From Candidatus Sulfotelmatobacter sp. (lineage in GTDB: Bacteria > Acidobacteriota > Terriglobia > Terriglobales > Acidobacteriaceae): DNA of 7,923 nucleotides. The position numbers were made by a program, and so were the translations under genes. Shown here piece by piece: positions 1 to 5,511 of this stretch. The DNA lies in NCBI GenBank assembly GCA_030037515.1, contig JASHRE010000751.1:1-7923 (forward strand), in the 5' to 3' direction. The notes beneath the pieces were generated by a model that saw nothing but the letters and a program-made list of their open reading frames with translations, was not told the origin of the DNA and searched no databases. Each line of letters opens with the position of its first letter. Positions within the stretch are counted from its first letter, which is position 1.

Positions 1-219
1 TACAACGTCAGCATCGTGCAGGAGCCGGAGACGTCCTTCCAGGATGATGTGACCGCTGTGAGGCGGGCCCTCGCACTGCAAGATGGGCCGAGCATTCTTG
101 TCGCTCATAGCTATGGAGGAGCCGTAATTACGGAAGCGGGCACGGATCCATCGGTGGTCGGATTGGTGTACGTCGCGTACGTCGCGGCCCTGGTTGACCT
201 GTATATATTAAAAGCATAG
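1..219 (+). pseudogene. Alpha/beta-hydrolase gene remnant, cut at both ends
   Basis: The open frame enters from the left edge (YNVSIVQEP...) and matches the middle of small alpha/beta hydrolases often annotated as esterases. The nucleophile elbow is visible as VAHSYGGAV (G-x-S-x-G type with Ala in the first Gly place, Ser as nucleophile), followed by the typical VVGLVYVA strand. Family members continue with about 120 more residues carrying the catalytic Asp and His. Here the similarity stops near base 189, and the frame runs through AT-rich vapBC promoter DNA to a stop at 217-219. A 9-bp tandem duplication adds an extra Tyr-Val-Ala at the end of the surviving part. Without the later catalytic residues the product cannot be an active hydrolase. 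The break looks like a recombination junction with the vapBC segment. The 5' part lies outside the window. Confidence 0.75.
169..186 (+). repeat. 9-bp tandem duplication at the hydrolase break
   Basis: The 9-mer TACGTCGCG occurs twice in immediate succession (169-177 and 178-186). It keeps frame and changes the expected VYVA-A to VYVA-YVA-A just before homology to the hydrolase family ends. This looks like a slippage duplication. Confidence 0.8.
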
Positions 220-222
220 AAT
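194..222 (+). promoter_or_regulatory. Sigma-70-type promoter of vapBC
   Basis: TTGACC (194-199) and TAGAAT (217-222) each match the consensus at 5 of 6 positions and are separated by exactly 17 bp. They lie 32-60 bp upstream of the vapB start, on the same strand. The promoter lies inside the 3' end of the broken hydrolase frame, so the vapBC segment probably arrived with its own promoter. Activity is inferred from sequence only. Confidence 0.65.
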
Positions 223-230
223 GTATATAT
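200..230 (+). promoter_or_regulatory. Probable VapB operator: two TGTATATAT sites 22 bp apart
   Basis: TGTATATAT occurs at 200-208, in the promoter spacer, and again at 222-230, overlapping the end of the -10 element and the likely transcription start. The 22-bp spacing is about two helical turns, so both sites face the same side of the DNA. Ribbon-helix-helix antitoxins such as VapB normally bind paired sites like this with VapC to repress their own operon. Assignment as operator is inference from position and spacing. Confidence 0.5.
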
Positions 231-253
231 CCATATAGAGGGAGAAACATCCA

Positions 254-442
254 ATGGCGGTAGCAATCACATCGATCAGACTAGACAAACGCTTGGCCGA
301 CGAGGCAGTCGAAGTGTTAGGGGTGAAATCGCGAACCGAGGCGGTGCACGAGGCACTACGCGAAATTGTTGCGCTTAAGCGCTTCAAGAAGCTGATGTCG
401 AAATACGGAGGAAAACTCGAATTCTCCGGACACCATGAGTAG
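254..442 (+). CDS. vapB: Antitoxin VapB (type II toxin-antitoxin, ribbon-helix-helix)
   Basis: A 62-residue antitoxin of the short VapB family (VapB_antitoxin/DUF2191-like). The N-terminal strand ITSIRLDKRLADEA and the following helices, with SRTEAVHEALREIV, form a ribbon-helix-helix DNA-binding fold. The basic, flexible C-terminal part (LKRFKKLMSKYGGKLEF, about residues 42-57) is the usual toxin-neutralising region that fills the PIN active site. The ATG has a good Shine-Dalgarno sequence (GAGGGAG, 238-244) at 9-nt spacing. It overlaps vapC by 8 nt, which implies translational coupling that keeps antitoxin and toxin levels linked. It is likely self-repressed through the TGTATATAT pair upstream. 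The length is normal and the gene looks intact. Confidence 0.88.
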   Translation: MAVAITSIRLDKRLADEAVEVLGVKSRTEAVHEALREIVALKRFKKLMSKYGGKLEFSGHHE

Positions 443-842
443 TTTTGTGGTCTTCGACACCTCGATCTTCATCGATCATCTGCGTACAGGCCGTCACCAG
501 CAGAGAATCGCAGAAACAAGAGGTTTGATACGCAACTCGGCCGTCGTTCTGGCAGAACTTAGCCGGGGAGCGACCAAGCCGGCTGAACGAGAGTTTGTGG
601 AACGACTTGCACGCAACCATCCCATCTTGACACCAAGTGAGAATAATTGGCTCGAGTCAGGACGTCTCCTTAGTAAGATCAATGTTGATAAAGGCTTCGA
701 TCCCCGGAAGCTCCGCGATTTGCACTTTGACTTGTTGATCGCCCTCACTGCGAGGTCCGTAGGCGCGCGTTTAATTACGTCCAATCGGGATGATTTCGAG
801 TTGATCGCAGGCTACCGCAAATTACAAATAGAGATCTGGTGA
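435..842 (+). CDS. vapC: Ribonuclease toxin VapC (PIN domain)
   Basis: A 135-residue PIN-domain protein of normal VapC length. The acidic metal-binding residues expected for a Mg2+/Mn2+-dependent ribonuclease are present: Asp8 in VVFDTSIFID, Glu41 in VVLAELSRG, Asp99 in LHFDLLIALTA, and Asp119/Asp120 in the C-terminal ITSNRDDFELI motif. VapC toxins cleave specific RNAs (tRNAs or the 23S sarcin-ricin loop in characterised members) and slow translation when the labile VapB is lost. The RNA target of this one cannot be read from sequence. The start ATG lies inside the end of vapB and shares bases with its stop, so translation probably follows vapB termination. All key residues are intact. No obvious hairpin terminator follows the stop. 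Confidence 0.9.
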   Translation: MSSFVVFDTSIFIDHLRTGRHQQRIAETRGLIRNSAVVLAELSRGATKPAEREFVERLARNHPILTPSENNWLESGRLLSKINVDKGFDPRKLRDLHFDLLIALTARSVGARLITSNRDDFELIAGYRKLQIEIW

Positions 843-909
843 GGTGCTGGTGTTCCATGCGATTCTGCAATCGGAGAGACGCAGTAGTCGGTAACGGACA
901 TTGGAATTA

Positions 910-959
910 TGGTGGCCAGGGACGGAGTTGAACCGCCGACGCCAGCCTTTTCAGGGCTG
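910..959 (-). other. 3' half of a tRNA-Phe gene: probable integration (att) scar
   Basis: Read on the minus strand, this segment folds as the 3' half of a tRNA. It has a 5-bp anticodon stem (CAGCC/GGCTG) around the loop CTGAAAA with anticodon GAA (Phe), a 5-nt variable loop, a T arm GGCGG-TTCAACT-CCGTC, an acceptor 3' strand CCTGGCC, a discriminator A and an encoded CCA. On the side where the D arm and 5' acceptor strand (expected GGCCAGG) should follow (960 onward), the sequence is unrelated, so this is not a working tRNA. A fragment cut at the anticodon arm is the typical duplicated attachment core left when an integrase inserts an element into a tRNA gene. The orientation puts the element at higher coordinates and an intact tRNA-Phe beyond the right end. 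The region 843-1110 holds no convincing gene. Confidence 0.8.
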
Positions 960-1033
960 TAGTCACCCGAGCCTAAGTGGTTGCAATCCTTGCCTTTATC
1001 GCCGTTCGGCCCCCCATCTTGGGCGAAGTTATT

Positions 1034-1052
1034 GGACCCAAAACGGACCCAA
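1034..1052 (+). repeat. GGACCCAA direct repeat, 11-bp period, beside the tRNA scar
   Basis: GGACCCAA occurs at 1034-1041 and 1045-1052, one helical turn apart, about 75 bp inside the presumed element end. Short, phased direct repeats near an attachment core can be integrase arm-binding sites. Here that is only a positional inference. Confidence 0.4.
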
Positions 1053-1110
1053 GATCAGATCCATGCGGATTCCAGAGTTCGCCAAGTTAGATCTCACAAT
1101 AGGAAGTTTG

Positions 1111-1395
1111 CTAGGCCAAGAGTTCCGCTCGTCGAAATGGTTGAATCTTAGGTTGCTTCTTTCGACTGGCCTGCCAGAGATCATGTTGTATCTGCATCCT
1201 TAGCCAGAAGTCGGGTGATGTGTGCAGCGCCGCTGAAAGACGTAAAGACATGGAAGCGGAAATGCCCGCCTTTCCGTTAAGAATCCGGGAAAGATGCGCC
1301 CGGGTTACGCCTAAACGCCTTGCAGCCTCGGCAACCGTTATCTTGCCCAAGTAGTCCTTCAAAACTTCGCCTGGATGCGCAGGATTGAAAATCAT
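1111..1395 (-). CDS. higA: Antitoxin HigA (XRE-type helix-turn-helix)
   Basis: A 94-residue HigA-family antitoxin beginning MIFNPAHPGEVLKDYLG, the signature start of this family. The helix-turn-helix lies at about residues 20-46 (TVAEAARRLGVTRAHLSRILNG), with typical C-terminal helices PDFWLRMQIQHDLWQA. It binds and neutralises the HigB ribonuclease and represses the operon. A GTG three codons upstream (1402-1404) is in frame, but the Shine-Dalgarno AGGAG (1404-1408) overlaps that GTG and lies 8 nt before the ATG at 1393-1395, so the ATG is the likely start. It follows higB in the toxin-first order normal for this family. The last residues (RRAELLA) run towards the tRNA scar, and no terminator hairpin is evident. 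Confidence 0.9.
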   Translation of the reverse strand: MIFNPAHPGEVLKDYLGKITVAEAARRLGVTRAHLSRILNGKAGISASMSLRLSAALHTSPDFWLRMQIQHDLWQASRKKQPKIQPFRRAELLA

Positions 1396-1403
1396 TTTCT
1401 TCA

Positions 1404-1408
1404 CTCCT
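1404..1408 (-). promoter_or_regulatory. Shine-Dalgarno site that sets the higA start
   Basis: AGGAG on the minus strand lies 8 nt before the ATG at 1393-1395 and overlaps both the higB stop codon (TAGGAG) and the upstream in-frame GTG. Ribosomes finishing higB would therefore be on the higA initiation site, which couples antitoxin to toxin synthesis and argues against the GTG as start. Confidence 0.65.
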
Positions 1409-1685
1409 AATGGTAGTCGTGATAATCGACCAAGATTGCGTCCTCCCCTTCAAAGGAGAAAGTGAGTCGCCAATTACCGCTGACGCTTACCGACCAATGA
1501 TGGGCACGATCTCCCTGCAGTGCATGAAGCTTGTTACCCGGTGCGTCCATATCCTGCGGCATGCTGGCCACATCAAGAGCAGTAAGAAGTCGGCGCAAAC
1601 GGTCGGCATGTTTTGGCTGAATTCCGGCTTTGGAGCCGGTCTCTGCAAAGCGTTTCAGCCCCTTGTGCCGATAGCTCTTAATCAC
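1407..1685 (-). CDS. higB: Toxin HigB (RelE/ParE-superfamily mRNA interferase)
   Basis: A 92-residue HigB-type toxin, the usual family length when started at the GTG at 1683-1685. The N-terminus IKSYRHKGLKRFAETGSKAG, the central MPQDMDAPGNKLHALQGD and the C-terminal strands HWSVSVSGNWRLTF and DAILVDYHDYH are characteristic of the family. HigB cleaves mRNA on the ribosome and is held inactive by HigA. The frame stays open for 73 codons further upstream, but that stretch has no family similarity and would include the promoter and operator, so the long version is rejected. There is no Shine-Dalgarno sequence before the GTG. The best -10 element would start transcription only a few bases before the GTG, so a leaderless message is possible. 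The stop is 11 nt before the higA ATG. Confidence 0.88.
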   Translation of the reverse strand: MIKSYRHKGLKRFAETGSKAGIQPKHADRLRRLLTALDVASMPQDMDAPGNKLHALQGDRAHHWSVSVSGNWRLTFSFEGEDAILVDYHDYH

Positions 1686-1692
1686 TCGTATA

Positions 1693-1721
1693 GTGTATAT
1701 ATACACAATACGACACGTCAA
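1693..1721 (-). promoter_or_regulatory. higBA promoter with a perfect 14-bp operator palindrome
   Basis: On the minus strand TTGACG (1716-1721) is followed after 16 bp by TATACA (1694-1699), immediately upstream of the higB GTG. GTGTATATATACAC (1693-1706), a perfect palindrome, covers the -10 element. HigA-type antitoxins bind palindromes at their own promoter, so this is the likely autorepression site. It shares the TGTATATAT core with the vapBC operator. Promoter elements are weaker than those of vapBC, and activity is inferred. Confidence 0.55.
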
Positions 1722-1810
1722 CGTCGCAATCTTGCCGCCGACCGCATTGACATTAAGATAAGACCTGCGATCTGTGGCAGACTGCGACTCAGCCGTCTTC
1801 ACGATCGGCA

Positions 1811-3163
1811 ATGGCAAACTGGCTAGTCCGAATGAAAAGCAAGCTTCACGGCAAGGCAGACCCGATCGAGCGGCAGATCGAGCCGGTGTTTCACCCCGGA
1901 GCATTCATTCGCGCCTGTGAATGCTTCTCGTTCGTGAGCGGCCTTGAGGAAATCGCCGTGACCATCGACGAGTTCATGGCGACCGACCCCGCACGTGCCG
2001 CCGGGCTCTACGAGTCTTTCCTGGCGGGATGTCATGCGAAGGCTAATGAACTCGATGACTCCAGCGGCAGATTCGGGCAATTCGCCCAGACTCTGATCTG
2101 CCGCTGGATCAAAGCCCGGCAGGCCGCTGGCGCCGACCCGGACCAGATCTCTTCCACGCTGCTGGCGTGGATGGATGACGACCCATACGCCTTCTGCTAT
2201 GAGATCGAGAAGGACGTAGCGGCGGCGTTTGACCGAGCAGGACTGGCGGCGTTCGAGAAGCTGAGTCGTGCGCGTTTTGAGGCGGCCTCGGAAGAGCCAG
2301 CCGGTTACGAGCACAGGCGCTGGAGCGACATTTTGCGTGCGATCTACTGCGCGCAACGCAACATCCAGGCTTACATCGCGCTGGCTGAGCAGACTGGGCT
2401 TAAACCGGAGGACTGCCTCGCGGTCGCCAAACTGTTTGCGCCACGGAAACCGCAGGAAGCGCTGGTGTGGGTGAAACGTGGGCGCGCCGTGGACGCGGAG
2501 AAGCCGTTTCGGTCCGGGGCGGGTTACGATCTCGACAAACTCCACCGCGAGCTGCTGACTAGGCTCGGCCGGCAGAACGAAGCGCTGGAGGCCGCCTGGG
2601 CCGACTTTCAGAAACACCCCTCGAAGTTTACCTACGACGATTTGATGAAGTTCGTGCCCAAGGCCGAACGCCGCGAATGGCACGAAAAGGCTCTCAATGC
2701 ATCCAAGGGCGCAGACCTGCATTCGCTGCTGGAATTGTTCATCGAGACCAAAGAAGTGGAGCGGTTGGCGGAACTGGTGCATGGCTCGTCAGATGAAGTT
2801 CTCGAGAAGGTGAGCCACTATGCCACCGAGCCCGCTGCGAAGCGGTTGGAGAAGGGGCGTCCGGACCTCGCCGCCCGCCTCTGGCGTGCACAGGGAATGC
2901 GCATCGTTACCGACAAGAAAAGCAAGTACTACGACGCCGCGCTCTCCAATTTCGAGCGCGCCAGAGACTGCTACCAGCGGGCAGGCTTGGCCGCCGAGTG
3001 GGAGCAAACCGTGCGCCACGTGTGCGCTGCCCATTACCGCAAGACTGGCTTCATCGGTGGCTTTCAGGCGTTGGCGGCCGGCGCGAAACATAGAGATCGG
3101 CCCTCCTTTTTGGAGGCCGCCAAGGAGCGTTGGGGCAAACGGCACCCAGGAGGTGACCTATGA
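1811..3163 (+). CDS. DUF6880-like helical-repeat protein, function unknown
   Basis: A 450-residue soluble protein, predicted almost wholly alpha-helical, with no signal peptide or membrane segment. It resembles the DUF6880 family (some members annotated near SWIM zinc-finger proteins). Recognisable blocks include LAGCHAKANELDDSSGRFG (about 71-89), LLAWMDDDPYAFCYEIEKD (about 117-135), AQRNIQAYIALAEQTGL, ALVWVKRGR, NEALEAAWADF, HPSKFTYDDLMKFVPKAER, HYATEPAAKRLE, and the C-terminal KSKYYDAALSNFERARDCYQRAGL with HYRKTGFIGGFQAL. The pattern is TPR-like, suggesting a scaffold or binding role. No catalytic motif is seen. The start is uncertain: neither ATG 1811 nor ATG 1832 has a clear Shine-Dalgarno, and family members often carry more N-terminal sequence, so the 5' end may be truncated. 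It is divergent from higBA, 125 bp away, and overlaps the next start codon at ATGA (3160-3163). Confidence 0.7.
   Translation: MANWLVRMKSKLHGKADPIERQIEPVFHPGAFIRACECFSFVSGLEEIAVTIDEFMATDPARAAGLYESFLAGCHAKANELDDSSGRFGQFAQTLICRWIKARQAAGADPDQISSTLLAWMDDDPYAFCYEIEKDVAAAFDRAGLAAFEKLSRARFEAASEEPAGYEHRRWSDILRAIYCAQRNIQAYIALAEQTGLKPEDCLAVAKLFAPRKPQEALVWVKRGRAVDAEKPFRSGAGYDLDKLHRELLTRLGRQNEALEAAWADFQKHPSKFTYDDLMKFVPKAERREWHEKALNASKGADLHSLLELFIETKEVERLAELVHGSSDEVLEKVSHYATEPAAKRLEKGRPDLAARLWRAQGMRIVTDKKSKYYDAALSNFERARDCYQRAGLAAEWEQTVRHVCAAHYRKTGFIGGFQALAAGAKHRDRPSFLEAAKERWGKRHPGGDL
3148..3156 (+). promoter_or_regulatory. Consensus Shine-Dalgarno AGGAGGTGA before a lost gene
   Basis: AGGAGGTGA is fully complementary to the 3' end of typical 16S rRNA. 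It lies within the last codons of the DUF6880-like gene, with the next ATG at 3160 overlapping the stop as ATGA. Such a strong coupled initiation site shows that a genuine second gene of the operon once began here. Confidence 0.7.
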
Positions 3164-3250
3164 GGAAACCGAAGCTGCCGGATCCGGCTTCCCTGGAAGA
3201 GATCATCTACGCGGCAACAAGCACGACTGAGAATTTCTTCTGCCGCGCAT
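3160..3250 (+). pseudogene. Start of a second operon gene, 3' part lost
   Basis: The ATG at 3160 has a strong Shine-Dalgarno and a stop-start overlap with the preceding gene. The first residues (MRKPKLPDPASLEEIIYAAT) look like a genuine soluble protein N-terminus. I do not recognise the family with certainty. The frame stays open to 3393, but its later part lies across a remnant of an AraC-type regulator in other frames and has no protein-like pattern, so the real gene appears to break off somewhere between about 3230 and 3300. The end given here is approximate. It was probably co-transcribed and translationally coupled with the DUF6880-like gene. Confidence 0.45.
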
Positions 3251-3302
3251 CCTGCTACCGTTCATCGGCATCCACAACTCCTGTGGCGCTGTACCTACCA
3301 TA

Positions 3303-3489
3303 TCGCAAGGATGAAGGGAGAACGGAGCAATGGAAGCGCTCGAACGGATGGCCGAAGGTCCGTGACAGATACCTCGATCGCGGTGGGTTATGACAGTGTG
3401 AGTTCTTTTATTGTCCGGTTTCGGCGCACTTTCGGGCGACGCCGGCCCACTATCGGCACGGAGCAGAGCGTCCAAGTCCAATGGCGTAA
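3303..3489 (+). pseudogene. AraC-family regulator, C-terminal remnant with frameshifts
   Basis: Three adjacent frames together spell the C-terminal DNA-binding part of an AraC/XylS regulator. AMEALERMAEG (about 3327-3359) runs into a stop. One frame over, SVTDTSIAVGYDSVSSFI followed by VRFRRTFG (3359-3433) is the second helix-turn-helix. A further frame gives ATPAHYRHGAERPSPMA and a TAA at 3487-3489, the usual family ending. Restoring one base near 3359 (GGTCC to GGTTCC) and one G in the run near 3433 (GGG to GGGG) joins the pieces. The first helix-turn-helix and the N-terminal sensing domain are missing or unrecognisable, so the gene is dead. The left boundary is approximate. It ends 5 bp from the convergent SDR gene, which it may once have regulated; that link is inference. 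Confidence 0.7.
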
Positions 3490-3494
3490 TGTCT

Positions 3495-4327
3495 TCAACC
3501 ATCGAAATCGGTGGACAGGCTGAGTTCTTTCCAGGCTTTCGCTTCTTCCAATCGTGCAAGGTCGTTCTTCTCCGCCCCGCTGTACGCATCGCTGCCGAGC
3601 AAGAGTCGCAACGGAGGTTTCTGCTCCTGCGTCAAGCGCACGATCGCTTGAGCCGCCTTAACTTCGGGTCTCCAGGCTGCTTACCGTTGTAGTCGCGCTG
3701 AAACCTGGCCGTTGCTCCAACAGGTGAGTCATATTCGGGACGTCCTTCGCTCAGCTTGGTGGAACTGCCGGCGAAGTCTGTGCGGAAGCCACCCGGCTCG
3801 ATGATCGTGACCTTGATGTCTAGCGGTGCCACTTCGCGCGACAAGACTTCGGAGAAACCTTCGACGCCCCATTTCGCCGCCGAATAAGGCCCGCGCCCTG
3901 GAGGTCCGATCCTTCCGCCCATCGAGGAAAACTGAATGAAATGGCCCGCCTTCCTTTCGCGAAAGTATGGGAGAGCTGCCTTCGTCACGATGATTGTCCC
4001 GAAGAGATTCGTTTCGATCTGTGCGCGGAAATCCGACATCGGCGTATCTTCGACGGACGAGAGATTGCCATATCCTGCGTTGTTGATAACAACGTCCAGC
4101 GAGCCAAACACCTCGATTGCTGTCTTTACAGCACTGGCTGCCGACGGCTCGTCCGTCACATCCAACGCGAAGAGTCTAATCTGGTCACCGTAGCGCTCCG
4201 ATAGCTCACGCAGTGACTCAACGTCCCGAGCTGTCGCCAACACTTTATTGCCCGCCGAAAGGCCCGCTTCGACAATTGCGCGACCCAGACCGCGAGAACT
4301 ACCTGTGACTAACCATACTTGCGACAT
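3495..4327 (-). pseudogene. Short-chain dehydrogenase/reductase with a one-base frameshift
   Basis: The first 221 residues read as a classical SDR: cofactor motif TGSSRGLG (8-15), Asp56 in ALDV, NNAGYG (82-87), active-site Ser134/135 in QFSSMGG, catalytic Tyr148-x3-Lys152 (YSAAK), and EPGGFRTDF. It would be an NAD(P)H-dependent oxidoreductase of unknown substrate. After KQPGDP the frame slips and ends at 3632. The neighbouring frame continues the family's C-terminus, AAQAIVRLTQEQKPPLRLLL, GSDAYSGAEKNDLARLEE and WKELSLSTDFDG, to a TGA at 3495-3497. Adding one G near 3661-3668 (CCGAAGTT to CCGGAAGTT) restores a 277-residue protein of normal length. The truncated product keeps the catalytic residues but loses the C-terminal substrate and dimer region. 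The start has a GGGGGAT ribosome site close upstream. Sequencing error is the alternative. Confidence 0.82.
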
Positions 4328-4529
4328 TCATCCCCCTTTTCACGCTCAGCCTCGGGTGCGGGCCCGCTGCGACGTTCGGGCTACTTCGAGACCGCACGTG
4401 CTGCCTCTCAGCTATATCTCCGACCTCGTAGGATACGACTCGGTTCCCGAAGACGATGTTCCCCAGGGACATCTAGAAGACGAAGACAGCGACGAGCATG
4501 TCACTTAGTCGTTCGCAAATCTGGCTATG

Positions 4530-5300
4530 CTAAGGAAGTTTCACACCAGAGAAATCCGCGCAGGCGGCAATGAGTTGGTCCTGCTTGCTCGTATCTCGCG
4601 CCGCGGGATTCGGCTCTCGCAACTTTCTGTGATAAAAATACTGCCCCGTCACCTCAGCCGCGGGGTCAGAGCTAACCGCGAGCCACACTTGTGTGCGATG
4701 TCCCTCATCTAAGTCGTCGGGCGCGTGGGCGCCGCCCATCTTCGTAGCCACCCAGCCCGGCTCCAGCGCATTCGAGAACGTATCCGGCCACCGGTGCGCG
4801 ATTGCGAAGGCAAGCATAATATCGTGAAGCTTCGTGTCGGAATAGGCCTGTGTTCCTCGCCACTGACGCTTCTCCCACGCGAGATCTTTGAGGCTCGGGT
4901 CACCATTCTGGTGAAGGCCTGAACTCAAAAACACCAGCCGCTTAGGCCTTTGGATGAGAGCTGTCAAAACGTAAGGAGCCAGCGTATTCACAGCAAATTC
5001 CAGCGGCAGGCCGTCTTCGGTGGCAACTCGTCTCGGACTTTGATAGCCCACGCCGGCATTGTGAATGATGGCATCGAAGTGGCCGAGTGCATTCACTTTC
5101 CCGGCGACTTCTTTCATTTGTGCGACGCTTGAGAGGTCTCCGATCACAACCGTTTCCGCTCCGGGAACAGCGGTCATCGCTTCGCGCCCGCGCTGTTCGT
5201 TGCGTGCGTGCAGAACGGGAGTGTGTCCCTGCTCAACCAGAAGGTGCGCGGCCATTCGCCCGAGACCATCTGCGGAACCGGTAATAAAAACTCTTGCCAT
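4530..5300 (-). CDS. Short-chain dehydrogenase/reductase (retinol-dehydrogenase-like)
   Basis: A complete 256-residue SDR. Visible motifs are the dinucleotide-binding TGSADGLG (7-14) with Arg33 after the second strand (favouring NADP(H)), Asp55 in GDLSS, HNAG (80-83), Asn105 in FAVNTLAPY, catalytic Ser126/127 in VFLSSGLH, Tyr153-x3-Lys157 (YSDTK), and EPGWVATKMGG (180-190). The substrate cannot be told. This subgroup is usually annotated simply as an SDR-family NAD(P)-dependent oxidoreductase. The ATG is placed by the Rossmann motif, since MARVFITGS is a normal start, although no clear Shine-Dalgarno precedes it. It lies 202 bp upstream of the frameshifted SDR on the same strand. The two are only distantly alike, so this is a tandem pair but not a recent duplication. 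The gap 4328-4529 holds nothing I can defend. Confidence 0.88.
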   Translation of the reverse strand: MARVFITGSADGLGRMAAHLLVEQGHTPVLHARNEQRGREAMTAVPGAETVVIGDLSSVAQMKEVAGKVNALGHFDAIIHNAGVGYQSPRRVATEDGLPLEFAVNTLAPYVLTALIQRPKRLVFLSSGLHQNGDPSLKDLAWEKRQWRGTQAYSDTKLHDIMLAFAIAHRWPDTFSNALEPGWVATKMGGAHAPDDLDEGHRTQVWLAVSSDPAAEVTGQYFYHRKLREPNPAARDTSKQDQLIAACADFSGVKLP

Positions 5301-5511
5301 ACGCTAGAAAAGCGCCACTTGATTCTCTATCTGCTTGTTCTTCTGAGTCATAGAGTCCTGGTCTTTCCGTGGCCGTCGACTTTACTGGTTAACACACCAC
5401 TGTACCAGCCAGTCCGGAGTTCCTTTGCCCTTCGTCAGGTTCACTTCTGAGCCCCGACGATCTCGGTTCCACGCGTTGTCTGACGTTTCTCAACATCGGG
5501 AGCAAGGTTGA

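Noticed and set aside
901..1203. 100-residue plus-strand frame beginning MELWWPGTELNRRRQPFQG
   Set aside because: The PGTELNRRRQPFQG part is the antisense translation of the tRNA-Phe 3' half, a well-known false protein. The rest has no protein-like pattern and runs into higA.
1686..1904. Longer N-terminus for HigB (73 extra codons)
   Set aside because: It would cover the higBA promoter and operator and the start of the divergent gene, lacks family similarity, and would make the toxin far longer than the usual 92 residues.
1823..2782. 319-residue minus-strand frame opposite the DUF6880-like gene
   Set aside because: It is a shadow frame. Its translation has no domain pattern, while the plus-strand frame reads as a recognisable family over its whole length.
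3203..3589. 128-residue minus-strand frame
   Set aside because: It is a composite of the shifted SDR tail and the antisense of the AraC remnant, with no coherent protein.
4248..4508. 86-residue plus-strand frame with an acidic C-terminus
   Set aside because: More than a quarter of it is antisense to the SDR start. The remaining acidic stretch has no start site or family similarity.
5385..5408. Inverted repeat CTGGT-N14-ACCAG upstream of the intact SDR
   Set aside because: Only 5 bp per arm with a long spacer, easily expected by chance. No promoter elements are placed around it.
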